Source: Sphingomonas alpina
Lineage (GTDB): Bacteria; Pseudomonadota; Alphaproteobacteria; Sphingomonadales; Sphingomonadaceae
Reading direction: 5' to 3'
Length of the DNA stretch: 64,000 nucleotides
NCBI RefSeq assembly: GCF_014490665.1
Contig: NZ_CP061038.1
Location: forward strand, 372,001 to 436,000
Both the position numbers and the translations under genes were made by a program. Positions 54,804 to 63,988 of this stretch are shown here, in pieces; within the stretch, counting starts at the first letter, position 1; each line of letters starts with the position of its first letter. The notes below the pieces were generated by a model, which was given only the letters and a program-made list of their open reading frames with translations, was not told the origin of the DNA and made no database searches.

Positions 54804-55853
54804 TTAGTCGCGCCAGACTCGAATGCGATCTGTTTCATGCCGGGCTGCAACGTTGATGATTTGCCCCGCAACGGTTTCGACGGGGCGTTCGAACGGCCAG
54901 AAGATCGCGCCCCAACATGACGGTGTGCCGGTTGCCGGGCGATTTTCGTATCGGCCCTGATCGTCCATCTCGAGCGCGATCCATTGCACGATGCCGTTGA
55001 CGACGCCACCGGTCGAGCCGAGCGGGACCGAGCCGCGTCGATCCGGCCATGGCCCGCCCGAGGCGAAATCGAAGTCGAACAGATCGGCCGGCTCGCTGCG
55101 CAACGCCAGATGCTCGCTGGCGACGGGGACTTCGCGGTACGGGCGAGCGAGGCGATTGAACGGCGTCAGGTCGAATCCGCTCGCCGTATCGACACGGCCG
55201 CTGCGCGACCCGCTATCCTCGGCCAGCGCGATGCGTATCCGGCCCCGCGCGGGAATGACGGCAGCACCGGGCCGGAGCAGTCGCGGCACGGCATCTTCAT
55301 GCGCCGGCAACACGCCTTCGCTGAGCAGGTCATTGCTGACGATCTCCGACACCAATATGTCGGCCGGTCCGTCAAGATCGACGAGGTCGAGCGTGGTCGA
55401 ATGCTTGTTGATGACCCGAATGCGATCGGAAAGCCCGTTCGCGGCGATCACGTCGCGTGCCGCAGCCGCCACCGCTGCATCGGCCTCGCAGGTCACGACA
55501 TGGGCGCCGGCGCGCGCCGCCATCATGGCCAGCAACCCCGTGCCGGTGCCGATTTCGAGCACCTTGCATCCCGGCACGATCGCGCGGCGCAGCGCGGCTT
55601 CATAGGCATCGTTGCGTGGCCGGTCGCGCACGATAACGAAATGCCAGCGCGGCACGCCGTCGCTGAGCAGGTCGGCAGCGAGCGCGCGGACTTCGCCGTC
55701 ATCCGGCGCGAGCGTCAAGGCCCTGGTTGCGAGGTCGAGCGCGCGCGCCGTCTCGTCGATGCCGCGAAATTGCCGTGCAAGCGCAATCATCGCATCGGGT
55801 TTCCCCTCGACCAGGGGCAATAAGGTGAGAAGATCCTGGGCTCGATTCCGCAT
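54804..55853 (-). CDS. PRMT-like class I methyltransferase
   Basis: About 349 residues: an N-terminal TPR-like helical region (ARALDLATRALTLAPDDGEV), then a SAM-binding domain with motif I VLEIGTGTGLLAMMAARAG and the acidic residue in VVTCEAD. SEIVSNDLLSEGVLPAHED resembles the double-Glu loop of protein arginine methyltransferases, particularly PRMT7. The single Arg in the precursor core (Arg42) is a possible target (inference). The start is uncertain: ATG 55853 or 55913; neither has a clear ribosome-binding site. It lies 60 bp upstream of the precursor gene. Confidence 0.8.
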   Translation of the reverse strand: MRNRAQDLLTLLPLVEGKPDAMIALARQFRGIDETARALDLATRALTLAPDDGEVRALAADLLSDGVPRWHFVIVRDRPRNDAYEAALRRAIVPGCKVLEIGTGTGLLAMMAARAGAHVVTCEADAAVAAAARDVIAANGLSDRIRVINKHSTTLDLVDLDGPADILVSEIVSNDLLSEGVLPAHEDAVPRLLRPGAAVIPARGRIRIALAEDSGSRSGRVDTASGFDLTPFNRLARPYREVPVASEHLALRSEPADLFDFDFASGGPWPDRRGSVPLGSTGGVVNGIVQWIALEMDDQGRYENRPATGTPSCWGAIFWPFERPVETVAGQIINVAARHETDRIRVWRD

Positions 55854-55925
55854 GGTGCTGTGCGTACGCAAGCTTTTGCCGCGCGACAATAACCCCGCGC
55901 GTCGCCGGGCCATGCCTGACGGCGA

Positions 55926-56876
55926 TCAGGCGCCGGTGTGATCCTGACGCTGCGGGGCGATCAGACCGCTGATCGTCGCTGCGACCGTCGACAACGCCGC
56001 GTAGGATGCCGGATAGATCAGCCGCCAGACCGGCGTCGAGCGCATGATCGGTGCGAGTGTTCCGAGCGCGGCGACGCGTTCCGCGGCGCTCGATCCATGG
56101 GGATTGAAGCGGATGATCTGCGGCACGATTTCGGCCACGCCTTGCGCCAGGGAGAGCCGCTCGAGGCGCGGTGACGTGCAGTCGGCTGTGCGATCGAGAA
56201 AGACAAATGCCTGCAGCAACGCAGGGTCCCCGCTGCCGCGATACGGATCATAGCGCAATTTGCCGTCATAGCCCGGCATTTCGGTGCAATGTTCGGGGGC
56301 AAGGCCGAGACCGTCGCGTGATGGCGGCCACAAGCAGACGCCGGTCGCTGCTGGTGTGAGCATCGGTGCGCCGTCGCCCCGCAGGATCGAAATATCGTCA
56401 CTGAGTATCTCCCAGCCGAGGAAGTGCGCCAGCGCGGCGGACAGGGTCGATTTGCCCGCGCCTGACCGGCCGAGCAGCATCAGCGCGCCGCCACGCCCGG
56501 CGAGCGCGGCCGAATGGATCGCGGTCGCGCCGAACAGGGTCGTCACGCGCGGCAATATGCGGCGGACCAACACGTCGGTCAGCGCCTGGCTCGGGGGCAG
56601 ATGATCGCAAAAGACCTGAATGCTGGTACCGTCGCGGGCGATCAGGAAACTGCCGTCGAACGCCGAGCGCATCAGCCACTGCCCGCGATACTCGCCGAGC
56701 TTGAGGCCATAACGTCCCGGCCAGGCAAAATGTTCGTGGTCGGGCTCGGGCGCCGTGCCGGTCCCGCTGGTCACCATGATATCCGGGTGCGCTCCGGTCG
56801 AACGCCCTTCGCGCAAGCCGTCAAAGCGCAACGACGAGCGAATGGTAAGGCCGCCAAAAAGATAATCGAACGTCAC
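55926..56876 (-). CDS. HPr-kinase-like RiPP-cluster kinase
   Basis: About 316 residues. The N-terminal beta-rich part begins VTFDYLFGGLTIRSSLRFDG. The kinase core has a P-loop LLGRSGAGKSTLSAALAHFL and the DD motif EILSDDISILRGDG, as in HPr kinases. Relatives in lasso clusters phosphorylate the C-terminal Ser of the precursor (paeninodin is the known case); here the precursor ends in Thr. The start is uncertain: GTG 56876 gives a family-like N-terminus, whereas ATG 56963 would add 29 residues. It leads the minus-strand operon. Confidence 0.82.
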   Translation of the reverse strand: MTFDYLFGGLTIRSSLRFDGLREGRSTGAHPDIMVTSGTGTAPEPDHEHFAWPGRYGLKLGEYRGQWLMRSAFDGSFLIARDGTSIQVFCDHLPPSQALTDVLVRRILPRVTTLFGATAIHSAALAGRGGALMLLGRSGAGKSTLSAALAHFLGWEILSDDISILRGDGAPMLTPAATGVCLWPPSRDGLGLAPEHCTEMPGYDGKLRYDPYRGSGDPALLQAFVFLDRTADCTSPRLERLSLAQGVAEIVPQIIRFNPHGSSAAERVAALGTLAPIMRSTPVWRLIYPASYAALSTVAATISGLIAPQRQDHTGA

Positions 56877-57008
56877 GCGGGCGCCATAGCGGACGCGTCG
56901 GAGGACGTCACCTGCAAGCTCTCCTGCTATCGCACAGGTTGTGCATCGCGCCTCGACGGGCATAAGGAACCCGGGCTTTGGGGCGAGCGAACAGGGGGCG
57001 CGCAAACA

Positions 57009-58235
57009 GTGGACATCGACCAGCCGCCCGGGGCGGCCCGCATCGACGGTCTGAACGCGCGTGCATTCTCGCCGGAATTGCGGTTCATTCTGCTTGCTGT
57101 CCGGACGCTGGATGGTCCGGATGATCCAAAGCTGCTGCGAACCGCCGCAGGTGCCGGTCTGGACTGGGATATCGTGGTCCAGGGGCTGGCCCGGCACGGC
57201 TTGTTATGGCTCACCGCGCCCCTGCTCGCCGCCGGGGACGTGGTTCCCGCACCCGCAGCGGCAGCGCTGCGCCGGATCAACGCCGCCAACGTCGTTGCCA
57301 CGCTGCAGCGGATCGAGGAGGCGGTGCGCGTCGCGCGTGCGTTCGAACAGGCGGGCGTTCGCTTCGTGATGATCAAGGGCGTGCCCCTGTCGGTCCAACT
57401 CTATCGCGACCCCGCGCGTCGTGCCGGCCGCGACCTGGATTTCGTGATCGAGCGCGGCAAGGCGGCTCAGGTCGATGCGATCCTGACCGGGCTCGGCTAT
57501 TTCCGCCCCGACAATGGCGTGCCGGATGCGGCGGGAACGGCACCGATCGTCAAGGAAATCGGCTATTTGCACAGCCGGAGCCGAATTCTGGTCGAGGTCC
57601 ACGACCGGTTGACCGACAATGCCGAATTGCTGTCATGGGATTGCGAAACGCTGTGGGCGGATCGGGAAACCGTGTCCGTCGGATCCTATTCGATGCCCAC
57701 CATGGCACGGCATCGCCTGCCGGTTTATCTGTGCCTCCACGGCGCAAAACATGGCTGGGCACGGCTGATGTGGCTGCACGATCTTGCCGCCCTGATCGAT
57801 ACGCCGGAGGCGGCCGAGCGCGCACTGGCCGATGCTGCGGCGCTGGGGCTGGACGGCGCGATGCTGCACGGTTTTGCGCGGCTGCATGCCTGGTTCGGGC
57901 ATTCGATCCCGCCAGCGATTCTTGCGCGTGCCCATGCCAGCCGGCAGGTGCGGTTGCTCGACCGTCTCGCGGCTCGCTTCCACCGCGATGCCGGCTGGCA
58001 CGAACAGCCCGGACGGCATTCCTGGCGGCGCTTCTGGCAGGGGTCGGTGCTGTCGCGCAGCATTGGTTATGCGATCAAGCCCGACCGGCGCTATTGGCGG
58101 CGGCAACTCGCGCTTGAGCTCTTTTCGCCGGCGGATCGGCAACTCATCACGCTGCCAGCGGGACTGACCTGGCTCTATCCGGTGTTGCGACCGGTCGGCT
58201 GGCTGGCACGGCGGTGGAAATTGCGCCGGGGCTGA
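57009..58235 (+). CDS. Nucleotidyltransferase-family protein (NTP_transf_5)
   Basis: A 408-residue protein. The motif FVMIKGVPLSVQLYRD followed by RRAGRDLDFVIERGKAAQV fits the nucleotidyltransferase fold with its metal-binding DLD. The later segments VEVHDRLTDNAELLSWDCE and YLCLHGAKHGWARLMWLHDL are family-typical. Members occur in lasso clusters with HPr-kinase-like proteins; one such cluster (pseudomycoidin) is reported to modify a phosphorylated peptide. The start is a GTG at 57009. It is divergent from the kinase gene. Confidence 0.83.
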   Translation: MDIDQPPGAARIDGLNARAFSPELRFILLAVRTLDGPDDPKLLRTAAGAGLDWDIVVQGLARHGLLWLTAPLLAAGDVVPAPAAAALRRINAANVVATLQRIEEAVRVARAFEQAGVRFVMIKGVPLSVQLYRDPARRAGRDLDFVIERGKAAQVDAILTGLGYFRPDNGVPDAAGTAPIVKEIGYLHSRSRILVEVHDRLTDNAELLSWDCETLWADRETVSVGSYSMPTMARHRLPVYLCLHGAKHGWARLMWLHDLAALIDTPEAAERALADAAALGLDGAMLHGFARLHAWFGHSIPPAILARAHASRQVRLLDRLAARFHRDAGWHEQPGRHSWRRFWQGSVLSRSIGYAIKPDRRYWRRQLALELFSPADRQLITLPAGLTWLYPVLRPVGWLARRWKLRRG

Positions 58236-58271
58236 GGCTGCGCCACGTCTCGTGACCGGAATATCGGCAAA

Positions 58272-59576
58272 TCAGACCTCGACCTTGGTTTCGGCCCGGC
58301 CATCGCCTCCAAAGATGCGCAGATAGCGTGCGATCTCGGTCGGGTCGCCGGTTGCCTTGGCGGGATTATCGGACAGTTTGACCGCGGGGCGGCCGTTTGC
58401 GCGGATGACCTTGGCGACGAGCGAGATCGGTTCCAGTCCGTGCGCGCCGTCAGGGTCGCAATCGCGGAAGTCATTGGTCAAATTGGTGCCCCAGCCAAAG
58501 CTCATCCGCACCCGGCCGTGAAAATGGCGATAGGTTGCCTCGATCGATTCCACATCCATGCCGTCGGAAAAGATCAGCAATTTGTCGCGCGGGTCGCGGC
58601 CATGCGCTTGCCACCAGGCGATGATCTGCTCGCCGCCCGCAATCGGCGGAGCGCTGTCGGGGCGAAAGCCGGTCCAGTCGGCAAGCCAGTCGGGGGCGTT
58701 GCGCAGAAAGGCGGCGGTACCGAATGCATCGGGCAGCGCGATCAGCAAATTGCCGTCATAATGCGCGCGCCAGTCCTCGAGCACGCGATAGGGTGCGACA
58801 GCCACACCGGCATCGTCATCGGCCAAAGCCGCCTGCACCATCGGCAGTTCGTGCGCGTTTGTGCCGATCGCTTCCAGGTCATTGTCCATCGCCAGCAGCA
58901 CGTTCGACGTGCCGATGAAGCGCTCGCCCAATCCTTCCTTGAGCGCCTCGACGCACCAGCGCTGCCACAGAAAGCCGTGTCGCCGCCGCGTGCCGAAATC
59001 GGAAATGACGAGATCGGGAAGCTGGCGCAATCGCTCGACCTTGCCCCACAATCGCGCCTTGCCGCGCGCATAGAGGATGTCGAGCGCGAACCGCCCCTTG
59101 CCCCGGAGCACGGCGCGTGAACGCAGTTCGTTGACGATCGCGAGCGCCGGAACTTCCCACATGCTCGTGTCAGTCCAGGGGCCGTCGAACGTCAGCTCGA
59201 ACTGGCCGTCAACGATACGCAGCTGATATTCGGGAAGCCGGAAGTCGGCGAGCCAGGCGATGAAATCGGGGCTGAACATGCGTTCTCGCCCGTAAAAACT
59301 GTTACCGGCCAGCCAGATCAGTTCCTTCTTGCCGAAGCGCAAGGTGCGGGCATGGTCGAGTTGTTCGCGCAGCTCGCGTTCGTCGATCACCTCGGCCAGG
59401 CGGATTGCCTTGCTGCGATTGATCAGCGCGAAGGTCGCCTGCACATCCGGGTGCAGATGGCGGATCATCTGCAGCATGAGCAACTTGTAGAAATCGGTGT
59501 CGAGCAGCGAGCGGACGATCGGGTCGAGCCGCCAGCCATGGTCATAGGTGCGGGTTGCGATGTCGGTGACGGCCAT
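58272..59576 (-). CDS. pncB: Nicotinate phosphoribosyltransferase
   Basis: A 434-residue NAD-salvage enzyme making nicotinate mononucleotide from nicotinate and PRPP, driven by ATP. Conserved stretches include [15 protein letters not shown] at the start, [26 protein letters not shown], and [15 protein letters not shown] with GWGTNLTND (phosphate-binding). Next to the divergent nicotinamidase gene, which supplies nicotinate. Confidence 0.94.
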   Translation of the reverse strand: MAVTDIATRTYDHGWRLDPIVRSLLDTDFYKLLMLQMIRHLHPDVQATFALINRSKAIRLAEVIDERELREQLDHARTLRFGKKELIWLAGNSFYGRERMFSPDFIAWLADFRLPEYQLRIVDGQFELTFDGPWTDTSMWEVPALAIVNELRSRAVLRGKGRFALDILYARGKARLWGKVERLRQLPDLVISDFGTRRRHGFLWQRWCVEALKEGLGERFIGTSNVLLAMDNDLEAIGTNAHELPMVQAALADDDAGVAVAPYRVLEDWRAHYDGNLLIALPDAFGTAAFLRNAPDWLADWTGFRPDSAPPIAGGEQIIAWWQAHGRDPRDKLLIFSDGMDVESIEATYRHFHGRVRMSFGWGTNLTNDFRDCDPDGAHGLEPISLVAKVIRANGRPAVKLSDNPAKATGDPTEIARYLRIFGGDGRAETKVEV

Positions 59577-59732
59577 GGAATCCCTTCCAGCTCAACCGGC
59601 TGCCAGATGCAAGGCATGCGCTGTAAGGCCCATCATCGCGTGGCGCCCGGTCGAAGCCGAGGAAATTCTGTTCCACGCTGTCGGCAAAGACTAGCGCGAT
59701 ATGAGGCCATACGGATCGGAAGGAGATTGGTG

Positions 59733-60320
59733 GTGAGGAGCTTCGTGGTGGTGGTTGATGTGCAGGGCGATTTCATCAACCCCAGTGGCGCATTACCGGT
59801 GGCAGGTGCCGAAGCGCTGATTGCACCGATGACCGCATGGCTCCGCGCCTTGCGGCCGGATGACACTGCTGGCGTGCTGTTCACTGCCGATACCCATGTG
59901 CCGGAGATCTATGCGCGATCGGAGGAAGCGAAGGAGTTCCCGCCGCACTGCATGCGCGGCACCCCGGGCTGGGCACCGCTACTCGACCCGGCGGCGGTCG
60001 ATCCTGCGATCCGCTGCTATCGCCTCGAAAAGGGGGTGTTCGATATGTGGGCGGAGGCCGATGTCGTGATCGAGTCGATCGGCAAGGCTGAGGTGCGGGT
60101 GCCGCGCGACGCGTTTTTCGCCAGGCTGAAGCAGGATGGTGTGGATCATGTTCGGGTGATTGGTGTCGCGGCCGATTATTGCGTCCGCTGGGCGGTCGAA
60201 GGGCTGATCGAGCGCGGGTTCAAGGTGACGATTCCAGGCGCGCTGACCAGGGGAATCGTGCGTCAGATCGATGCCGTCGCTGCCGAGGAATGGGCGCAAG
60301 CGGACGTTTCCATCAGCTAG
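59733..60320 (+). CDS. pncA: Nicotinamidase
   Basis: A 195-residue cysteine hydrolase converting nicotinamide to nicotinate. The catalytic triad is visible: Asp in VVVDVQGDF, Lys in YRLEKGVFD, Cys in GVAADYCVRWAVEG. Metal ligands are in FTADTHVPEI and PPHCMRG. The start is a GTG at 59733, with AAGGAG seven bases upstream; two adjacent in-frame codons (TTG 59727, GTG 59730) are also possible. It is paired with pncB. Confidence 0.9.
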   Translation: MRSFVVVVDVQGDFINPSGALPVAGAEALIAPMTAWLRALRPDDTAGVLFTADTHVPEIYARSEEAKEFPPHCMRGTPGWAPLLDPAAVDPAIRCYRLEKGVFDMWAEADVVIESIGKAEVRVPRDAFFARLKQDGVDHVRVIGVAADYCVRWAVEGLIERGFKVTIPGALTRGIVRQIDAVAAEEWAQADVSIS

Positions 60321-60432
60321 AACACGCCGCGGGTTCAGTCGGATGCCTTGATGCCAAGCGCGAATAGCCTGGGCGAAGTCAAATCGACAGGGCGTAAGGC
60401 GGATATTTGGTGAGAGATGCCAGTCCCCGTCC

Positions 60433-60450
60433 TCCCCGCGAAAGCGGGGA
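60433..60450. repeat. Short GC hairpin, partial intergenic repeat
   Basis: TCCCCGC-GAAA-GCGGGGA is a perfect 7-bp stem with a GAAA loop, flanked by GTCC and TCCGG. It looks like a single-palindrome relative of the larger GC-rich repeats and may help end pncA transcription. Confidence 0.6.
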
Positions 60451-60549
60451 TCCGGCTGCCTTGCCCCGAACTCTCAGAAAAAGTCGATCCTCACTCTCCC
60501 GATGATGGCGGAGAGCTATTTCAACACAGCACAAGCATAAGTATTTGAT

Positions 60550-60567
60550 ATATAATAATTATATAAT
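60550..60567 (+). promoter_or_regulatory. AT-rich palindrome with a TATAAT box
   Basis: ATATAAT (60550-60556) mirrors ATTATAT (60558-60564) around one base, in a strongly AT-rich patch unlike the surroundings. TATAAT at 60562-60567 is a possible -10; no good -35 is seen. Confidence 0.4.
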
Positions 60568-60590
60568 CGTATCACTAAGGATGACGGAAG

Positions 60591-60626
60591 GGGAGATATG
60601 CAACATACCGGTGTAACATATCTCCC
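60591..60626. promoter_or_regulatory. Inverted repeat covering a start codon
   Basis: GGGAGATATG (60591-60600) and CATATCTCCC (60617-60626) are perfect inverted copies; an inner ACA/TGT pair extends the stem towards a TACCGG loop. It may be an mRNA switch hiding the ribosome-binding site, or a dimeric repressor's operator. Confidence 0.5.
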
Positions 60627-60708
60627 GCTGTTCGTTCCCGAACCGGCAAGCGCCGGTCGCTACAGCCAGGACGACGACAGCGTTCCAATGCGCGCTCAGA
60701 AGCTGTAA
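60598..60708 (+). CDS. Possible small protein (36 aa) with hairpin-buried start
   Basis: An ORF encoding MQHTGVTYLPLFVPEPASAG then RYSQDDDSVPMRAQKL. AAGG lies six bases before the ATG, and an AT-rich promoter-like patch lies upstream. The start codon and part of the ribosome-binding site form one arm of a perfect 10-bp stem (60591-60600 with 60617-60626). No homology is recognised; it may not be expressed. It ends 68 bp from the convergent lipoprotein gene's end. Confidence 0.3.
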   Translation: MQHTGVTYLPLFVPEPASAGRYSQDDDSVPMRAQKL

Positions 60709-60776
60709 TGCCATTCCGTGCCGGGCTCGCCAGCGCACCGGAAGCCGCAGCGTCCGTGCAAACGCCTCACCATGAT

Positions 60777-61232
60777 CTAACCCGAGGTCAGCCGGACAAA
60801 AGCGCTCGACACCCAGCCGCTTTTGCACGGCCCGGTGTAATTGCGCGGGCTCTCCACCGGTGCGAGGACGCCGCAATCGGTGTCGGGTGCGTCGGAGGGG
60901 GGCACGACCACGCCCTGCCAGCGTTGGTCGATCGAGCGGGTGCAGACATAGATACGGGCGTCGTTGGAGAGCTGCACCAACTCATCGGCCTCGACAAAGG
61001 GCGCGGCCCGGACTGGCAGGTAGGTCTCGCCGCCGGGCGACAGATTGACCACGCGGCCGACCGTTGCGCAGGCGTTGAAGGTGGGGCCGCCTTCGCCGAT
61101 CTGCACTGCGCGCGCGCCGGGAGTCATCGCGGTGCTGTTGTCCGATCCGAACAGGCCGGTGTCGTTGCCGACGCCCCGGCTTTGCGAACAGGCGATCAGC
61201 GGCAGGCACAGGGCCAGAACGAGCAATTTCAT
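60777..61232 (-). CDS. Lipoprotein of unknown function (SH3-like)
   Basis: A 151-residue protein with a lipoprotein signal (MKLLVLALCLPLIAC). The mature part has four Cys (FNACATVG, IYVCTRS, DTDCGVL, TGPCKSG) that could form two disulfides. TYLPVRAAPFVEADELVQLS and the final SGWVSSAFVRL pattern resemble bacterial SH3-like domains. Function unknown. Divergent from the aminopeptidase gene. Confidence 0.75.
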   Translation of the reverse strand: MKLLVLALCLPLIACSQSRGVGNDTGLFGSDNSTAMTPGARAVQIGEGGPTFNACATVGRVVNLSPGGETYLPVRAAPFVEADELVQLSNDARIYVCTRSIDQRWQGVVVPPSDAPDTDCGVLAPVESPRNYTGPCKSGWVSSAFVRLTSG

Positions 61233-61345
61233 GGCCGCATAATAGTCGGCGTGGCATGGGTTGGCGAGAGGGGTGACGGATGGGCTTCATTCCCGGCCCG
61301 GTGCAGGCTAGCAAGGCCGGTATTCATTCTCGCAAAGGTCCTTCC

Positions 61346-63289
61346 ATGCGTATCGCCACCGTTTCGCTGATTGCGCTCGCCGCTGTCCTCGCCTCTTGCA
61401 CCGCCGCGAAAAATGGCGCGGCCAAGGCGGCCGATGACGCGCCCGCCGTGTCGCAAGTGCTGCTGACGCCGGATGCGAAGGACATTCACAGCTATGCCAA
61501 CCCGGCCGAGGCGCGGGTCACGCATGTCGCGATCGATCTGACCACCGATTTTGCGGCGCACACCCTGTCGGGGAGCGCGACGCTCGATGTCGACGCAGCG
61601 CCAACCGCGAAGCAGATCGTCCTCGATACGCGCAACCTGACCGTCACTGCGGTGACCGATGCTGCGGGCAAGCCCTTGCCCTTCACGCTCGGGGCGGTCG
61701 ACCCGATCCACGGCGCACCGCTGACCGTCACGCTTGGCCCCATCGATATAAAAGGGGCACGCAAGATCAAGATCGCCTATTCGACATCGCCCAAGGCCGA
61801 TGCACTGCAATGGCTGACCCCGGCGCAGACCGCAGGCAAGAAATTGCCCTATCTGTTCAGCCAGGGCGAAGCGATCCTCAACCGCAGCTGGATCCCGACT
61901 CAGGATTCGCCCGGCATCCGCCAGACCTGGGAGGCCAAGATCACCGTGCCCGAGGGGCTGACCGCGGTGATGAGCGGCGAATCGAAATCGGCGCTGGGCC
62001 AGACCGCGCCCCATAACATGCGTACGTTCAGCTATGTGATGGACAAGCCGGTCGCGCCCTATCTGATCGCGCTGGCGGTCGGCGATTTGCGCTTCCAGGC
62101 AACGGGGCCGCGCACCGGCATCTGGACCGAGCCGTCGATGCTGGAGAAATCGGCCAAGGAATTTGGCGAACTGGAGAAGTTCGTCGATGCCGCCGAAAGC
62201 CTGTACGGACCGTATCGCTGGGGCCGCTACGACCTGCTCGTGCTGCCGCCGAGCTTTCCGTTCGGGGGGATGGAAAATCCGCGCCTGACCTTTGCCACGC
62301 CGACCGCGATTGCCGGCGACCGCAGCCTCGTCAGCCTGATCGCGCATGAACTGGCGCATAGCTGGTCGGGCAATCTCGTCACCAATGCGACGTGGAATGA
62401 TTTCTGGCTGAATGAAGGCTTCACCAGCTATTTCGAGAACCGGATCATGGAGAAAATCTATGGCCCGAAACGCGCCGCGATGGAGGCCGATCTGTCATGG
62501 AGCGACATGCAGGCCGCGATCAAGGAAGCGGGCGGACCGGCGTCGAAGGATACGCAGCTGCGCCTCGACATTCCCCTCAACCGCTCGCCCGACGATGGCA
62601 TGACCCAGATCGCCTATGACAAGGGCGCGACGTTCCTGCGCACGATCGAGGCCGCGGTGGGCCGCGCGAAATGGGACGCATATCTGCGCGCCTATTTCGA
62701 CCGCCATGCCTTTCAACCGCAGACCACTGCCGGGTTCCTCAAGGATCTGCGCGAGAATCTGATCAAGGGCGACAAGGCGCTCGAGGCGAAGATCGGCATC
62801 GACCAATGGGCCTATCAGCCGGGTATCCCGGCCAATGCGGTGCATGTGACGTCCGACGCATTCCCGGCGATCGACGCGGCGGCCAAGGCGTTCGCCGCCG
62901 GCGGTCCGGTCGCGGCGGTGCCAGGCAATGTCACGACGCAGGAAACGATGCGCTTCATCACGCAATTGCCGCGCACGCTGCCGGCGGAGCGGATCAAGGC
63001 GCTCGATGATCGCTTCGCCTGGTCGGACACCGGCAATAGCGAGATTCGCTTCGTGTGGCTGCAGCTGGTGCTGCCGAATCGCTATGCGCGCGGTGAAAAA
63101 TCGGCCGAGCAGTTCCTGCTCGCACAGGGGCGGCGCAAGTTCGTCGCGCCGCTATTCACCACGCTGATGGGTGACGGCGCGCACGGCCAGGCGCTGGCAA
63201 AACGAATCTATGCTGAGGCGCGGGCGGGCTATCACCCGGTCACATCGGGCACGGTCGACAAGATTGTCGGCTGGAAAACCACGCAATAA
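61346..63289 (+). CDS. M1-family aminopeptidase (LTA4H-like), lipoprotein
   Basis: A 647-residue zinc aminopeptidase. It has a lipoprotein signal (VSLIALAAVLASC), the substrate-recognition motif FGGMENPRLTF, the zinc motif LIAHELAHSWSGNL with the third ligand Glu in WLNEGFTSYFE, and a C-terminal helical domain of the leukotriene-A4-hydrolase type (FAWSDTGNSEIRFVWLQLVL). It probably trims peptides in the periplasm. AAGG lies eight bases before the ATG at 61346. Confidence 0.93.
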   Translation: MRIATVSLIALAAVLASCTAAKNGAAKAADDAPAVSQVLLTPDAKDIHSYANPAEARVTHVAIDLTTDFAAHTLSGSATLDVDAAPTAKQIVLDTRNLTVTAVTDAAGKPLPFTLGAVDPIHGAPLTVTLGPIDIKGARKIKIAYSTSPKADALQWLTPAQTAGKKLPYLFSQGEAILNRSWIPTQDSPGIRQTWEAKITVPEGLTAVMSGESKSALGQTAPHNMRTFSYVMDKPVAPYLIALAVGDLRFQATGPRTGIWTEPSMLEKSAKEFGELEKFVDAAESLYGPYRWGRYDLLVLPPSFPFGGMENPRLTFATPTAIAGDRSLVSLIAHELAHSWSGNLVTNATWNDFWLNEGFTSYFENRIMEKIYGPKRAAMEADLSWSDMQAAIKEAGGPASKDTQLRLDIPLNRSPDDGMTQIAYDKGATFLRTIEAAVGRAKWDAYLRAYFDRHAFQPQTTAGFLKDLRENLIKGDKALEAKIGIDQWAYQPGIPANAVHVTSDAFPAIDAAAKAFAAGGPVAAVPGNVTTQETMRFITQLPRTLPAERIKALDDRFAWSDTGNSEIRFVWLQLVLPNRYARGEKSAEQFLLAQGRRKFVAPLFTTLMGDGAHGQALAKRIYAEARAGYHPVTSGTVDKIVGWKTTQ

Positions 63290-63427
63290 CGCCGTTCATC
63301 GGGCAGTCATCGCGCGGTCAACTCGTTTCGTCGGAAAAGGTTCCATTGGTCGCGGTCGCGGGGTTTCCACCGCCGCCGCGACCTGCTTTGGACGATCCAA
63401 CGAATGGTCGCGACCTGAGGGGGTCAC

Positions 63428-63988
63428 ATGAATTTTCGGGCTTTGGCAGCGCGTTTTGCGCTGGTGGTATCGTGCGCCTTGCTGACGGCGACACCGGCTT
63501 CTGCCCAATTCTGGCAGTGCGCTCCCTATGCCCGCACCATTTCCGGCATCAACATTCATGGCAATGCCAACACCTGGTGGGGCCAGGCCGCTGGCCGTTA
63601 CGCTCGTGGCCATGCTCCCAAGGTCGGCGCCGTCCTGTCCTTCGCCTCGAACGGTCGTATGCGTCTCGGCCATGTCGCGATGGTGTCGGGCATCGTCAGC
63701 GATCGTGAAGTTCTGCTCACCCATGCCAATTGGTCGCGCCGCGGCGGGATCGAACGCAATGTCCGCGCAGTCGACGTATCGGCAGCGGGCGACTGGAGCC
63801 TGGTCAAAGTGTGGTTCGCCAGCAATGGCGGCCTTGGCACGACCGCTTATGTCGCCAATGGCTTCATCTATTCGGACGGCGCACCGCGGCAGGACGACAC
63901 GCTGGATGAGGTGGCCCCGGTGACGATGGCCGCTCATCAGAACAGCGCGAACGGCGTCCTCTCGCTGGTGGATCGCGTCGCTTTCTAA
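63428..63988 (+). CDS. Exported CHAP-domain amidase/endopeptidase
   Basis: A 186-residue protein with a signal peptide (ALVVSCALLTATPASA). The CHAP catalytic residues are Cys in FWQCAPYARTISG and His in RLGHVAMVSGIV, with NANTWWGQAAGRYARG between them. CHAP domains cleave peptidoglycan cross-links or amide bonds. GAGGGGG lies before the ATG. The C-terminal ~40 residues have no recognised domain. Confidence 0.88.
   Translation: MNFRALAARFALVVSCALLTATPASAQFWQCAPYARTISGINIHGNANTWWGQAAGRYARGHAPKVGAVLSFASNGRMRLGHVAMVSGIVSDREVLLTHANWSRRGGIERNVRAVDVSAAGDWSLVKVWFASNGGLGTTAYVANGFIYSDGAPRQDDTLDEVAPVTMAAHQNSANGVLSLVDRVAF

Noticed and set aside
48786..58235. Calling the RiPP locus an ordinary lasso peptide cluster.
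   Set aside because: No transglutaminase-like B2 protease, no exporter and no isopeptidase are present; the usual Thr before the core is missing; a B12 radical SAM enzyme is present.
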